A DNA stretch of 64,000 nucleotides from MWEH01 sp035409945 (GTDB lineage: Bacteria; Bacillota; Clostridia; Christensenellales; DTU072): positions 1 through 64,000 of the forward strand of contig DAONQC010000003.1 of the NCBI GenBank assembly GCA_035409945.1, written 5' to 3'. Under the pieces are notes generated by a model. The model saw only the letters and a list, made by a program, of their open reading frames with translations. It was not told where the DNA came from and made no database searches. Below, piece by piece: positions 53,047 to 61,946 of this stretch (position 1 is the first letter of the stretch; each line of letters opens with the position of its first letter). The translations under genes and the position numbers were made by a program.

Positions 53047-54030
53047 TTAGGCGCCCTCTCCTAATGTAACCGCTATCACACTTATCAAGTTATCACTACA
53101 AAGAGTATCGCTAAATCCAGCTGGAACTACTACAGTATCGCCCTTTTTAATCGACAAACCAGAGGATAGTTCACCTTTCCCTTCTAAAACCGTCAAAGAA
53201 ACAAAGGATTCTTTGTTATATATGCAAACTTCTTTTATTTTATCTAATTTGTATACATTAAAATATTCATTTTTAACAAGAGGATTAAAACTTTCACCCA
53301 TATCATAGTTAAAGTTGCTAATATTTACATTTTCCATCACAAGCTTTTCTAGGTTGGAAACTTCTATGGCCTTTTCAATGTGTAATTCTCTACTATTTCC
53401 GGCACTATCTTTCCTGTTATAGTCATATAGTCTATATGTTAAGTTACTATTTTCTTGCACCTCTAGGACTACTAGGCCAGGACCCAATGCATGTATTGTC
53501 CCGGGATCTACAACGAAAAAATCGCCCTTTTTTACATTTATCTTGTTTAGATAATTTAAAATATCCCCTCTAAGTAAAAACTCCTTTAAGTCATCTTGGG
53601 TTATACTCATTTTAAGTCCAAGATATATGTAGGCATCTTTCTCTGCTTCTACCACATACCATATCTCCTTTTTTCCAAGTTCTCCTTCGTTTTTTAGAGC
53701 ATAATTATCATCAGGATGAACTTGAACTGATAGAGGCTTTTCTGAGTTTATTAGTTTAATCAGTATAGGAAAAAAATTATATTGTTTAATCTTAGATCCA
53801 AACACTTGTGGCACTTCGTATAATAAATCTGAAATTTTTCTACCCTTATATTTGCCGGTATCAACTAGACTTTCTTTACCATCATAAAATGAAAGTTCCC
53901 ACGACTCAGCAATGAAATCATCTGCGGATTGTTTTCCCCATTCATTTTTCAACTTCTCTCCCCCCCATATATAATTTGTTAAATATGGCTTTGTTCGAAA
54001 TGTTTGTAACTCTTTATCATTATTCTTCAT
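53047..54030 (-). CDS. manA: Mannose-6-phosphate isomerase, class I
   Basis: A 327-residue zinc cupin enzyme interconverting mannose 6-phosphate and fructose 6-phosphate. Zinc-site motifs are VQVHPDD (about 92), KKEIWY (about 110) and the PGTIHALGPG stretch (about 170). The length matches the short Bacillus-type enzymes. ATG 54030 has AAGAGG 6 bases upstream. An in-frame GTG at 54048 precedes that site and is rejected. It lies downstream of the BspA-like gene; a shared transcript is likely but unproven. Confidence 0.94.
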   Translation of the reverse strand: MKNNDKELQTFRTKPYLTNYIWGGEKLKNEWGKQSADDFIAESWELSFYDGKESLVDTGKYKGRKISDLLYEVPQVFGSKIKQYNFFPILIKLINSEKPLSVQVHPDDNYALKNEGELGKKEIWYVVEAEKDAYIYLGLKMSITQDDLKEFLLRGDILNYLNKINVKKGDFFVVDPGTIHALGPGLVVLEVQENSNLTYRLYDYNRKDSAGNSRELHIEKAIEVSNLEKLVMENVNISNFNYDMGESFNPLVKNEYFNVYKLDKIKEVCIYNKESFVSLTVLEGKGELSSGLSIKKGDTVVVPAGFSDTLCSDNLISVIAVTLGEGA

Positions 54031-54148
54031 TATTATCCTCTTTAACACTATACCAGTTTTTATCCTTATTTCCCAAAACAGTCATTACTTATAGTGCATT
54101 TCTATCTTATTATTTGATTTAATATCTTTCAGGAATAAAATGCCTTTT

Positions 54149-55579
54149 TTAGTATGGTATTATTTTAGTGTATTTATAGTAACCAGGCTTGTCAGACTCA
54201 ACCTGTTTGGCATAGTTTGCATCGATATAATTAGAAACGCTCAAATCTGTATCTAAATATATTATATCCGCATTAAATATAAGTCCCCCCTGGTCGATTA
54301 GTCTAGCAATCTTTGCTAAAACATACGGACTCTTTATAACTGCCACTCTTAACGAAGTGCAATCATCAAACGCACCTGGACAAATATTTATAACATTTTC
54401 ATCAATTACGACTGAATTTAATTTAGCACACCCCTTAAAAGCATCCTGGGATATTTCTTGCAAATTTTTAGGCAACGTTAAAACTGCTGGGGTAAATGAA
54501 CTGCAATTTTTAAACGCCCCTTTTCCTATTAGCCTTATACTGTCTTTTAATTCAATATCCGCAAGCTCAATAGCCCCATAAAAACAATAATCACCCAACT
54601 CTAAAATATTATCTGGGATTATGGAATTTTTACAGCCTAGAATTAATCTCTGGGTTTCTCTCATAATTAAGCAGTTATCAACAGCTTGATAAGCCGTATT
54701 ATTTTCATGAATTTTGATTGAGCTTAATTGATTACAGTTTGAAAATGCTGCAGTACCAATGTATGTAATATCCTTTGGTAAATTAATTTCAATTATCTCT
54801 TTAGTATTTGAAAAGGCCTTGTCTGGGATGATTTTAATTCCTTCTTTTATAAATAGACAACCATCTAAATCATCTCCGTGTTTATAACCATATGCTATCT
54901 TATTTAAGTATACTATTCCAGCACTTGCTTTTTCCCACCATAAAGTATCACAAAGAATATCTTCTTTCACAACATTTATACTATCTGGCGCGTATATACT
55001 TGATAATGATGCACAACCACAAAAAACTTCTTTACCTATAGTTTCTACTTTATTAGGTAATACAATATCTTCTAAGTTCTCGCATCTTGCGAATGCTTTA
55101 TCCCCTATTTCTTTAAGTTCACTCCCTTCTTGAAACTCAACATGGTTAATTTTTGTACATCCTAAAAAAGCATAATCGCTTATTTTTGTAACATTTGATG
55201 GGATATATACAGACAAAATTCTGGAGTTGTTCTTAAATGCATTCGCCCCAATTGCTATCACAGGTTTATCAGCGTAATTATTTTCTATCTTAATTTCTTT
55301 TTCTTGACTATTGCCAATACCCGTAACAATATATCCGTTCAAACCAACATCTAGTGTATAACTAAGACTAGAATTAGTAGGAATAGGCTCTTCTAAATCC
55401 TCTATGGCAGTATCGCTAGAATCATTAAATTCTTCCGATGATGTTTTATTATCTTCTGTGGAATTATCAATATGTTCTACTTTTTTACACCCATATAGAC
55501 AGCCAGATGATACAATCATCAGCAGCATCATAAAAAAGATAATTAACAATTTTGATGTTTTAATCCTTTCACCCATCAT
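54149..55579 (-). CDS. BspA-like leucine-rich-repeat lipoprotein
   Basis: A 476-residue lipoprotein. The signal peptide ends with S-S-G-C, with Cys27 lipidated. An acidic Ser/Thr/Glu linker (about 35-70) follows, then LRR_5/BspA repeats (about 95-440) marked by I-G-x-x-A-F, L-x-x-I-x-L-P and C-x-x-L-x-x-V motifs. A short non-repeat end closes it. It resembles the repeat part of the 950-residue lipoprotein at 16486 but lacks the InlB-type repeat. Binding or adhesion is the general family role; the ligand is unknown. Confidence 0.87.
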   Translation of the reverse strand: MMGERIKTSKLLIIFFMMLLMIVSSGCLYGCKKVEHIDNSTEDNKTSSEEFNDSSDTAIEDLEEPIPTNSSLSYTLDVGLNGYIVTGIGNSQEKEIKIENNYADKPVIAIGANAFKNNSRILSVYIPSNVTKISDYAFLGCTKINHVEFQEGSELKEIGDKAFARCENLEDIVLPNKVETIGKEVFCGCASLSSIYAPDSINVVKEDILCDTLWWEKASAGIVYLNKIAYGYKHGDDLDGCLFIKEGIKIIPDKAFSNTKEIIEINLPKDITYIGTAAFSNCNQLSSIKIHENNTAYQAVDNCLIMRETQRLILGCKNSIIPDNILELGDYCFYGAIELADIELKDSIRLIGKGAFKNCSSFTPAVLTLPKNLQEISQDAFKGCAKLNSVVIDENVINICPGAFDDCTSLRVAVIKSPYVLAKIARLIDQGGLIFNADIIYLDTDLSVSNYIDANYAKQVESDKPGYYKYTKIIPY

Positions 55580-55657
55580 ACAACTACTTTTGATCTTTAG
55601 TTAACATTCTAAAGCATCTATCATACTAAAATACTTACCTAGCAAGCCTGTTCAGAA

Positions 55658-56107
55658 TTATTTAAATTGAGAATTTTCTATATTTGTAATTTTATCCAAT
55701 CTAAGCTGGTGTCTTCCTCCAGCAAATTGTGTCGATAAATATTTTTGAACAAATAGATATGCTTCTTCAGGAGAGGATACTCGTCCTCCAAGCGCAATGA
55801 TATTGGCATTGTTGTGTTCAGCACACATTTCGGCTTGAAAAACATCGGTGATATGCGCACATCTAATCCCTTTATATTTATTTGCAGCTATAGATATCCC
55901 AATACCCGTTCCACACATTAGTACACCTTTATCTGCCTTTTTATCTTGCACCATCTTTGCTACTTTTGTAGCAAAATCTGGATAATCAACCGAATCAGAA
56001 GTCATAGTTCCACAGTCTATATATTCATATCCTAAATCTGTTATAGCATTTATGACTGCTTCTTTTAAGACAATTCCGCCATGATCACAACCCAATGCAA
56101 TTTTCAT
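55658..56107 (-). CDS. rpiB: Ribose 5-phosphate isomerase B
   Basis: A 149-residue RpiB/LacAB fold enzyme interconverting ribose 5-phosphate and ribulose 5-phosphate. It opens with IALGCDHGG. The active-site Cys and anion hole are in MCGTGIGISIAANKYKGIRCA (two contiguous parts), followed by EHNNANIIALGGR. ATG 56107 is the family start; the open frame back to 56206 overlaps sua5 and is not credible. Gap to sua5 is 16 bases, so they form one operon. Confidence 0.95.
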   Translation of the reverse strand: MKIALGCDHGGIVLKEAVINAITDLGYEYIDCGTMTSDSVDYPDFATKVAKMVQDKKADKGVLMCGTGIGISIAANKYKGIRCAHITDVFQAEMCAEHNNANIIALGGRVSSPEEAYLFVQKYLSTQFAGGRHQLRLDKITNIENSQFK

Positions 56108-56123
56108 ATGTATCATCCCTCCA

Positions 56124-57107
56124 TTATATTTTATTAGGCTTCTCTGTGGCTTTTGCAATCCTATTCTGAAGACCAAAATATTTTGCTTCACCTTCGAAGC
56201 TCTCAATTATTATAGCATCACTTGCACTTTCGTTTTCTCGAAGTAACTTAAAATAATTTCTCATACATTCTTCAGGAGTTTCTCCTAAATGAACTGTTCT
56301 TCTATCCCCACAAGCGTTTAAAAAACTTTGTCTTGCAATTATTAGAGCAGACTTATAATTGTCATAGATTTCTATTGCCTCGTCTGGTGTCTTCGCCATA
56401 AAACAATCGCACACCGGTTTATAGTGTGCATATTTCATACCAGGCGATGCCGCCTTCACCACCTTACCTTTATGATTTACAACTTTACCTAAACACTCCG
56501 ATAGCATTTCTTCCGTTATGGCTCCAGGTCTAAGTATCGTCGGTATTTCGCGAGTTAAGTCTAGCACAGTACTTTCTATCCCAACATTGCAAGGGCCTCC
56601 ATCTAGTATTAATGGGATTTTACCTTTCATATCATCATAAACAAAACGCGCTTCAGTTGGACTGACCCTACCGCTAATATTAGCGGAAGGAGCAGCTAAC
56701 GGCAGATGAGATCTTCTAATTGTCTCTAACGTAATGCCATTATTTGGAATCCTTATTCCAACCGTTTCGAGACCTGCAGTTGTAATATATGGAACAAACG
56801 GATGTTTTTTTAACACAATGGTCAATGGTCCTGGAGAAAACTTTTCCCATAGCATATATGCTACTTCTGGAATATCTATAGCCACCATTTTAGCTTTACT
56901 AGCATCTTCAATATGTACAATTAACGGATTATCTTGAGGTCTTCCCTTTGCTTCAAAAATCTTTTTGACAGCATTTTCGTTAAGCGCGTTCGCAGCTAAT
57001 CCATAAACAGTTTCAGTAGGAATAACAACAACTTCTCCGTTTTGCAAAAGTCTTACTGCTTCATCAACTTTTTCTATTCCGCCAATTATAGTCTCCATCT
57101 TTTTCAT
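56124..57107 (-). CDS. L-threonylcarbamoyladenylate synthase (Sua5 type)
   Basis: A 327-residue protein with an N-terminal YrdC domain (about 10-200) containing IPTETVYGLAANA and KGRPQDNPLIVHI, and a C-terminal Sua5 domain (about 215-320). It makes threonylcarbamoyl-AMP from Thr, bicarbonate and ATP for t6A37 of tRNAs reading ANN codons. ATG 57107 precedes METII; ATG 57098 is an alternative. The leader and the first codons are present again as two decayed tandem copies just upstream (57108-57345). Confidence 0.94.
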   Translation of the reverse strand: MKKMETIIGGIEKVDEAVRLLQNGEVVVIPTETVYGLAANALNENAVKKIFEAKGRPQDNPLIVHIEDASKAKMVAIDIPEVAYMLWEKFSPGPLTIVLKKHPFVPYITTAGLETVGIRIPNNGITLETIRRSHLPLAAPSANISGRVSPTEARFVYDDMKGKIPLILDGGPCNVGIESTVLDLTREIPTILRPGAITEEMLSECLGKVVNHKGKVVKAASPGMKYAHYKPVCDCFMAKTPDEAIEIYDNYKSALIIARQSFLNACGDRRTVHLGETPEECMRNYFKLLRENESASDAIIIESFEGEAKYFGLQNRIAKATEKPNKI

Positions 57108-57345
57108 ATATCCCTGTCAGTTAATACACTAACATACTGTTTCAACAGTATTGACAACAGCTTCTTTTTCTATTCCAGCAATTATAGTCTCCCTTTTTAT
57201 ATATAATTGTCGGTTAATGCACTAATGTACTGTTTCAACAGAAATGCAGTAACTTCTTCCTGCTGTAAAGTTTTACCGCTTCATCAATTTGTCCTATTCC
57301 GCCAATTACAGTCGCAATCTTTTTATACACAATCATCGTTAATGC
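57108..57345 (-). pseudogene. Decayed tandem copies of the sua5 leader and 5' codons
   Basis: Copy A (about 57155-57241) repeats the sua5 leader, including the CTGTTGAAACAG hairpin, and about 11 codons; its start codon is lost (GATGG reduced to GG). Copy B (about 57247-57345) encodes ATVIGGIGQIDEAVKL, matching ETIIGGIEKVDEAVRL of the intact gene, then breaks. Offsets are about 93-96 and 124 bases. There is no other gene in this 300-base gap. Confidence 0.8.
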
Positions 57346-57410
57346 ACGATATACATTGCACTAAATATAATCAATATTATATATTACTTTATGCAAAAAT
57401 ACATAACACT

Positions 57411-59237
57411 CTATGATAGTTTATAAATAGTGCTTTTACCGTTCTCATTAACAATGACTGTCGATTTAACGAACTTTCCATCGACAAAAAAATCATCTGC
57501 TACAAAAATATAGTCACGCCGATCAAGTAACATCTCGCCTTTGTTGTTGTATAGTTTGTATTTATCTCCTTCTTTCACTATATACATTCCATAATGTAGG
57601 GAGTAAACGAACTCATTAATCGCTTGTTCATTGCCGGATCTATCAATTCTATAATATTTAAAAAATTCCAAATCTTTCGTTGGGTGTTTTTCAATTTTTC
57701 CACCTATTGCATATTCGCCAAAATATGGTGAAATTACATCATACTCAAAAGGTCTTATTTGAACGCCTTGTGTATTAAATATGGCAGATGTGTTGTCAAG
57801 ATTTTTGTCTATTTTCAAAGCAAATATCATTCCTGAATGTATTAAATATGGGTCATAACCAGTACTTGAATCAAGACCTTTAATACAGACTCTTTCTCCA
57901 TTTTCATACTTATAACATTCAACATCTCTTGGAGGTAATTTAAAATTAGGATCTAAATTCTGTATTCCATAACCATCTACGTAGACAACAGGAAGTGCGA
58001 CATCCTTAACAGTTATCCTAGAAGCATCTTTGTCATAAATCTGAAATGTGATACTAAACGTAGCGTTGCCATCAGAATCATACAATGGGAAATATGTATA
58101 TACGATAGAATATCCATCTTTAACTATTTCGCTTGTAGGCAACACTGATGTAGTATAAACTCTCTGCATCATGTCTGGGGTGTCAGTATTAATATACTCT
58201 GAGCTTGCATATGTGTTAATAAGCGACACTATATCTTTAATGTAATTACTTGTATATTTATTTGCCACTAGCGCAACCCGCTCGGTATCATAAAACTGTC
58301 TAGAAACAGCATTATATCTTTGACTCCTAATTGTTAAATAATATGCTTTATTTTGATAGTCATTCTGCACCACTTCATAACCCTCATATTCTGTATTTGA
58401 GGCGTAACTTCCTGAAAAAACGAACCAGTTATTACCTAAATAATATGCCTCAATATCAACCTGTCTCAAATCAAACTCTGATTCTGAAAATGGCATATAA
58501 TAACTTTTTTTAATTAAATATCCTCTATCATTGATAGAATCAAGGGAATAAATATTAGCACGACCTGGCATCGTTATGATGAGATGCCCTTCGTTAAATA
58601 TAAATTTTGCAGAATTATTAATATCCTCAATTTTAGCAACTTCCAACAGCCCATTTGAGCTAGAGTAATCATAAATGATTGCCTCTTCATTATCAGTAAG
58701 GTCAGTAACGTCCATCCCTCCAAGAATCGCGATATATTTATCATCTAAAAACGTATATTGTTGTATTAAAGAAATGTATTGTTGCGAAAATCCATAATGT
58801 TCTGGATCTACCTGCCCACTTCCTTCCCCTCGTATCTTAACTATTCCTATGCGGTATTCAATATCATTACCTGTTGTGAATGGCATCGTTACAGTTGCAT
58901 AATTACCTTGAATATCTAAAACTTCACTAAATCTAGGTTCCACTAACTCTTTATTTTCATCACAAAAACCAAATCTTGTGTCTTCCCCGTAAAAAACTTT
59001 TTTAGTTATATATATTCCTGTACGATTATCAAAACGATCAATTGTTGTGCCTTCACCCAACTTACAAGAAACAGGAGTTATGTGTGAATATGGTTGAGTA
59101 GATTGGAAATTCTTAAAATATTGAATTGATTCACTATCATTATCGGGTTTACAAGACATTAAAATCGATAACGTAAAAATCAAAATTGCAGATAATGCAA
59201 TTTTTAAAAGTAATTTTGTTATTTTTTTATTTTTCAT
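57411..59237 (-). CDS. WG-repeat-like lipoprotein coupled to the rnf operon
   Basis: A 608-residue secreted lipoprotein. The signal peptide ends in L-M-S-C, Cys29 being the lipidation site. The body is beta-rich with WG-repeat-like units: RFGFCDENKELVEPRFSEV (about 88-106), IFNTQGVQIRPFEYDVIS (about 490) and KYKLYNNKGEML (about 565). No catalytic motif is recognised. Its ATG begins one base after the rnfB stop (TAA-C-ATG), so it is translated with, and is the last gene of, the rnf operon. Nothing in the known Rnf complex needs such a protein; any role is unknown. Confidence 0.78.
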   Translation of the reverse strand: MKNKKITKLLLKIALSAILIFTLSILMSCKPDNDSESIQYFKNFQSTQPYSHITPVSCKLGEGTTIDRFDNRTGIYITKKVFYGEDTRFGFCDENKELVEPRFSEVLDIQGNYATVTMPFTTGNDIEYRIGIVKIRGEGSGQVDPEHYGFSQQYISLIQQYTFLDDKYIAILGGMDVTDLTDNEEAIIYDYSSSNGLLEVAKIEDINNSAKFIFNEGHLIITMPGRANIYSLDSINDRGYLIKKSYYMPFSESEFDLRQVDIEAYYLGNNWFVFSGSYASNTEYEGYEVVQNDYQNKAYYLTIRSQRYNAVSRQFYDTERVALVANKYTSNYIKDIVSLINTYASSEYINTDTPDMMQRVYTTSVLPTSEIVKDGYSIVYTYFPLYDSDGNATFSITFQIYDKDASRITVKDVALPVVYVDGYGIQNLDPNFKLPPRDVECYKYENGERVCIKGLDSSTGYDPYLIHSGMIFALKIDKNLDNTSAIFNTQGVQIRPFEYDVISPYFGEYAIGGKIEKHPTKDLEFFKYYRIDRSGNEQAINEFVYSLHYGMYIVKEGDKYKLYNNKGEMLLDRRDYIFVADDFFVDGKFVKSTVIVNENGKSTIYKLS

Positions 59238-59238
59238 G

Positions 59239-60033
59239 TTAATTTTCGTTACGCTTTAGTATACACTTAGAAGGACACTTACTAGCACAAATACCACAAT
59301 TTGTGCATTTAGAATAATCAATCACAGGTAAGTTATTAACCATAGTAATTGCGCCTTCTGGACAAACTTTACTACAAATAGAACAACCTATACAGCCGGC
59401 CTTGCAGTTTACTCTAACATTTTTACCTGTTAATGGAGTAGAGCAAGCAACATAGTAATATTTATCAGTTGGAATTCTTTTCATTAGGTTTTTAGGGCAC
59501 TGCAAAATACAAACACCACAATTGGTGCACTTATTATTGTCTATAACAGCAACACCTTGAATAATTTCAATCGCATGCGATGGACAACCTGCAACACACG
59601 TACTCATCCCCATGCAACCTGAAGGACACGTTTTTCTTCCACCAGCAAGCAGCTCAACACTCTTACAATCACCATAACCTTGATAATCATACTTATCTTC
59701 ACACTGATTTCCACCATTGCATGCACAAACAACTGTTGTATCTAATATGGACGCATCAGTGCCCAATAGTTCTCCTATTTTTGTTTTACCTTCTTTAGAC
59801 GTTGCATTACAAAGCGCTAAGGATGCTTCGCCCGCCACTAAAGCATTAGCAAAATCTTCACACCCTGCATATCCACAAGCACCACAATTTGCACCAGATA
59901 AATTGCTTAAAACCTCTTCAACCATTTGATTAGTTGGGACTTCAAACTTCTTGCTGAATACAGCTATAAGAATACCAAAAAATATCGCTAACCCAGTGAG
60001 AATTGATACAGGAATAATGATAAACATTTGCAC
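59239..60033 (-). CDS. rnfB: Rnf complex subunit RnfB
   Basis: A 264-residue iron-sulfur subunit, thought to be the ferredoxin-side entry for electrons. One N-terminal membrane segment (about 4-26) is followed by the C-x2-C-x4-C...C cluster domain (GANCGACGYAGC, about 48-59) and further Cys in the CNGGNQC region. Several ferredoxin-type C-x2-C-x2-C-x3-C-P motifs follow between about 140 and 258. Sixth gene of rnfCDGEAB, 13 bases after rnfA. Confidence 0.96.
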   Translation of the reverse strand: MQMFIIIPVSILTGLAIFFGILIAVFSKKFEVPTNQMVEEVLSNLSGANCGACGYAGCEDFANALVAGEASLALCNATSKEGKTKIGELLGTDASILDTTVVCACNGGNQCEDKYDYQGYGDCKSVELLAGGRKTCPSGCMGMSTCVAGCPSHAIEIIQGVAVIDNNKCTNCGVCILQCPKNLMKRIPTDKYYYVACSTPLTGKNVRVNCKAGCIGCSICSKVCPEGAITMVNNLPVIDYSKCTNCGICASKCPSKCILKRNEN

Positions 60034-60046
60034 TTGCCTCCCTTAT

Positions 60047-60628
60047 TTATAAACTTAACCCTGCAAACGCAGTGAAGGCCATTGCCATTATGGATGCGGT
60101 AATTAGTGTTATTGGAAATCCTTTAAATCTTTCTGGTATATCGGAAAACTCCATTCTCTCTCTAATCCCTGCCATTATTAACATTGCAAGCGTAAACCCC
60201 ATACCTGAGGCCACACCGTTAATGAAAGCATAAAATACTGTTTGTTTAGCCAGTTCAGTTACATTCATAATTGCCACACCTAAAACCGCACAGTTTGTTG
60301 TTATAAGAGGCAGATACACACCCAGTGCTGTATATAAAGAAGGTGCAAATCTCTTAATCACAATTTCAATTAGCTGAATCAGTGCAGCAATAACAAGAAT
60401 AAAGACAATTGTTTGTAGATATTCTATATCCGCCAACACAAGCAAAAGATTTAATCCGTAAGTAATTACACTTGCAACTCCCATAACAAAAATAACAGCA
60501 AGCCCCATCCCCAATGCAGTTTCGGTTTTTCTACTAACACCTAGAAATGGGCATATACCTAAAAACCTCGATAACACAAAGTTGTTAACAAAAATTCCAC
60601 TTATGACTAAATAAATCCAATATGGCAT
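60047..60628 (-). CDS. rnfA: Rnf complex subunit RnfA
   Basis: A 193-residue integral membrane protein with six hydrophobic segments. It opens with the family pattern NNFVLSRFLGICPFLGVS (about 15-32) and includes TTNCAVLG (about 109). RnfA and RnfE form an inverted pair that binds a membrane-embedded cluster through conserved Cys, here in GICPFLG and TNCAVLG. It lies 24 bases after rnfE. Confidence 0.96.
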   Translation of the reverse strand: MPYWIYLVISGIFVNNFVLSRFLGICPFLGVSRKTETALGMGLAVIFVMGVASVITYGLNLLLVLADIEYLQTIVFILVIAALIQLIEIVIKRFAPSLYTALGVYLPLITTNCAVLGVAIMNVTELAKQTVFYAFINGVASGMGFTLAMLIMAGIRERMEFSDIPERFKGFPITLITASIMAMAFTAFAGLSL

Positions 60629-60652
60629 TATATTTCATCTCCCATACAATAC

Positions 60653-61303
60653 TTATTCCTTTGATTTATGCTTTCGATTTTCAACCTTATCTACTATAGT
60701 GTTGAATATTACTAACATAAACCCATACACCATAAAGCCTCCTGCTGGTAAAATAAATATTACCATAGGTAAGTTGGCATTAATTAATGCATTTATAGGC
60801 ATCCCAAAGAAAGTACCTGCACCAATAAATTCTCTAATGATTCCCATAGTAGTAATGCTTAGAGTAAAGCCAAGACCTATTCCCAGTCCATCCATTATAG
60901 AGGGTAACACTCTATTCAGTGAGGCAAAACTCTCGACTCTAGCTAACAAGATACAATTAACGACTATCAAGGGAAGAAAAAGACCTAACTTAGAATACAG
61001 CTCTGGTAAAAATGCTCTTGTTACCATTTCTACTATTGTCGAGAATGTTGCAACAATCAAAATATAGGCAGGTATTCTTACTTTCCTAGGAATAAAATTT
61101 CTTAACGCAGAAACAATGGCATTTGAAAAAACTAACACAAATGTTACAGCAAGCCCCATTCCGATACCGTTAGTCGCTAATGTCGTAATGGCAAGTGTCG
61201 GACAAGTTCCCAATACCAACCTAAAGGTGGCATTATTTTTTATAATACCGTTAGTAAACGGAGTAATTAAATCTTTTAGTTTTAGTTTTTCATTTTTTCT
61301 CAT
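60653..61303 (-). CDS. rnfE: Rnf complex subunit RnfE
   Basis: A 216-residue membrane protein, homologous to RnfA, with about six segments. LVLGTCPTLAIT (about 29) and VVNCILLARVE (about 114) hold the two conserved Cys proposed to bind the intramembrane cluster with RnfA. The C-terminus is basic. It starts 4 bases after the rnfG stop. Confidence 0.95.
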   Translation of the reverse strand: MRKNEKLKLKDLITPFTNGIIKNNATFRLVLGTCPTLAITTLATNGIGMGLAVTFVLVFSNAIVSALRNFIPRKVRIPAYILIVATFSTIVEMVTRAFLPELYSKLGLFLPLIVVNCILLARVESFASLNRVLPSIMDGLGIGLGFTLSITTMGIIREFIGAGTFFGMPINALINANLPMVIFILPAGGFMVYGFMLVIFNTIVDKVENRKHKSKE

Positions 61304-61307
61304 TTAC

Positions 61308-61946
61308 TTACGCTCCATAATACTTTACCACTCTTACTGCAGCTAATATTGCCTCGTAAACAGCACCTGACGACCTCGTCGCACTAATTACAATAAACTG
61401 TTCGCATGTTTTTTTATCAAACTGATCCACATTAAGTTCATTGATCGAAAGACCAATATATTTGTTAAAATGTTCTTCTGCAAACGCCTTTGTACCTAAT
61501 CCAGGGGTTTCAGAATGAGAAAACACTTCGATTTTCAATATTTTGTCATCTTTAATTACTACGATAAGCGAAACTCCAGCTGCACTATACCCTTTTTTAG
61601 ACTTTGCAACAACTATGTGGGCTCCATCTTCAGCCCGTACATATTTTTCTATTTGCGTTTTTTCTACAGGTGAATACCCAATTATTTTATCCACATCTAT
61701 TGTTTCTACTATGGCTACGGAGTACACACTGCTTATTTTGTCCATTAAAGCCTTTTCTTTATCCACCTTCGTGTAATTATTAATAACGGACAATAACAAA
61801 GCAGATACTAATGCTAGTATAGTTATAGCTAAAACAATTTTTACACTTTCGTTAAGCCCTTTCTTTACTTTTTTAGGCTTTTCTATAGTGCTACTTTGAA
61901 CATCTTCTATGTCCGTACTTTTAATCTCTTCTGACATGTTAGACAT
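61308..61946 (-). CDS. rnfG: Rnf complex subunit RnfG with degenerate flavinylation motif
   Basis: A 212-residue subunit. A cytoplasmic N-terminus and one membrane segment (about 30-52) precede an external FMN-binding domain (about 60-205), including HSETPGLGTKAFAEEHF. RnfG normally carries covalent FMN on Thr of a D-x-x-S-G-A-T motif placed by ApbE. Here the equivalent is F-I-V-I-S-A-T-R-S-S (about 185-194): the Thr remains, but the Asp and Gly are replaced. The start overlaps the rnfD stop by 8 bases. No apbE gene is in the window. Confidence 0.9.
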   Translation of the reverse strand: MSNMSEEIKSTDIEDVQSSTIEKPKKVKKGLNESVKIVLAITILALVSALLLSVINNYTKVDKEKALMDKISSVYSVAIVETIDVDKIIGYSPVEKTQIEKYVRAEDGAHIVVAKSKKGYSAAGVSLIVVIKDDKILKIEVFSHSETPGLGTKAFAEEHFNKYIGLSINELNVDQFDKKTCEQFIVISATRSSGAVYEAILAAVRVVKYYGA

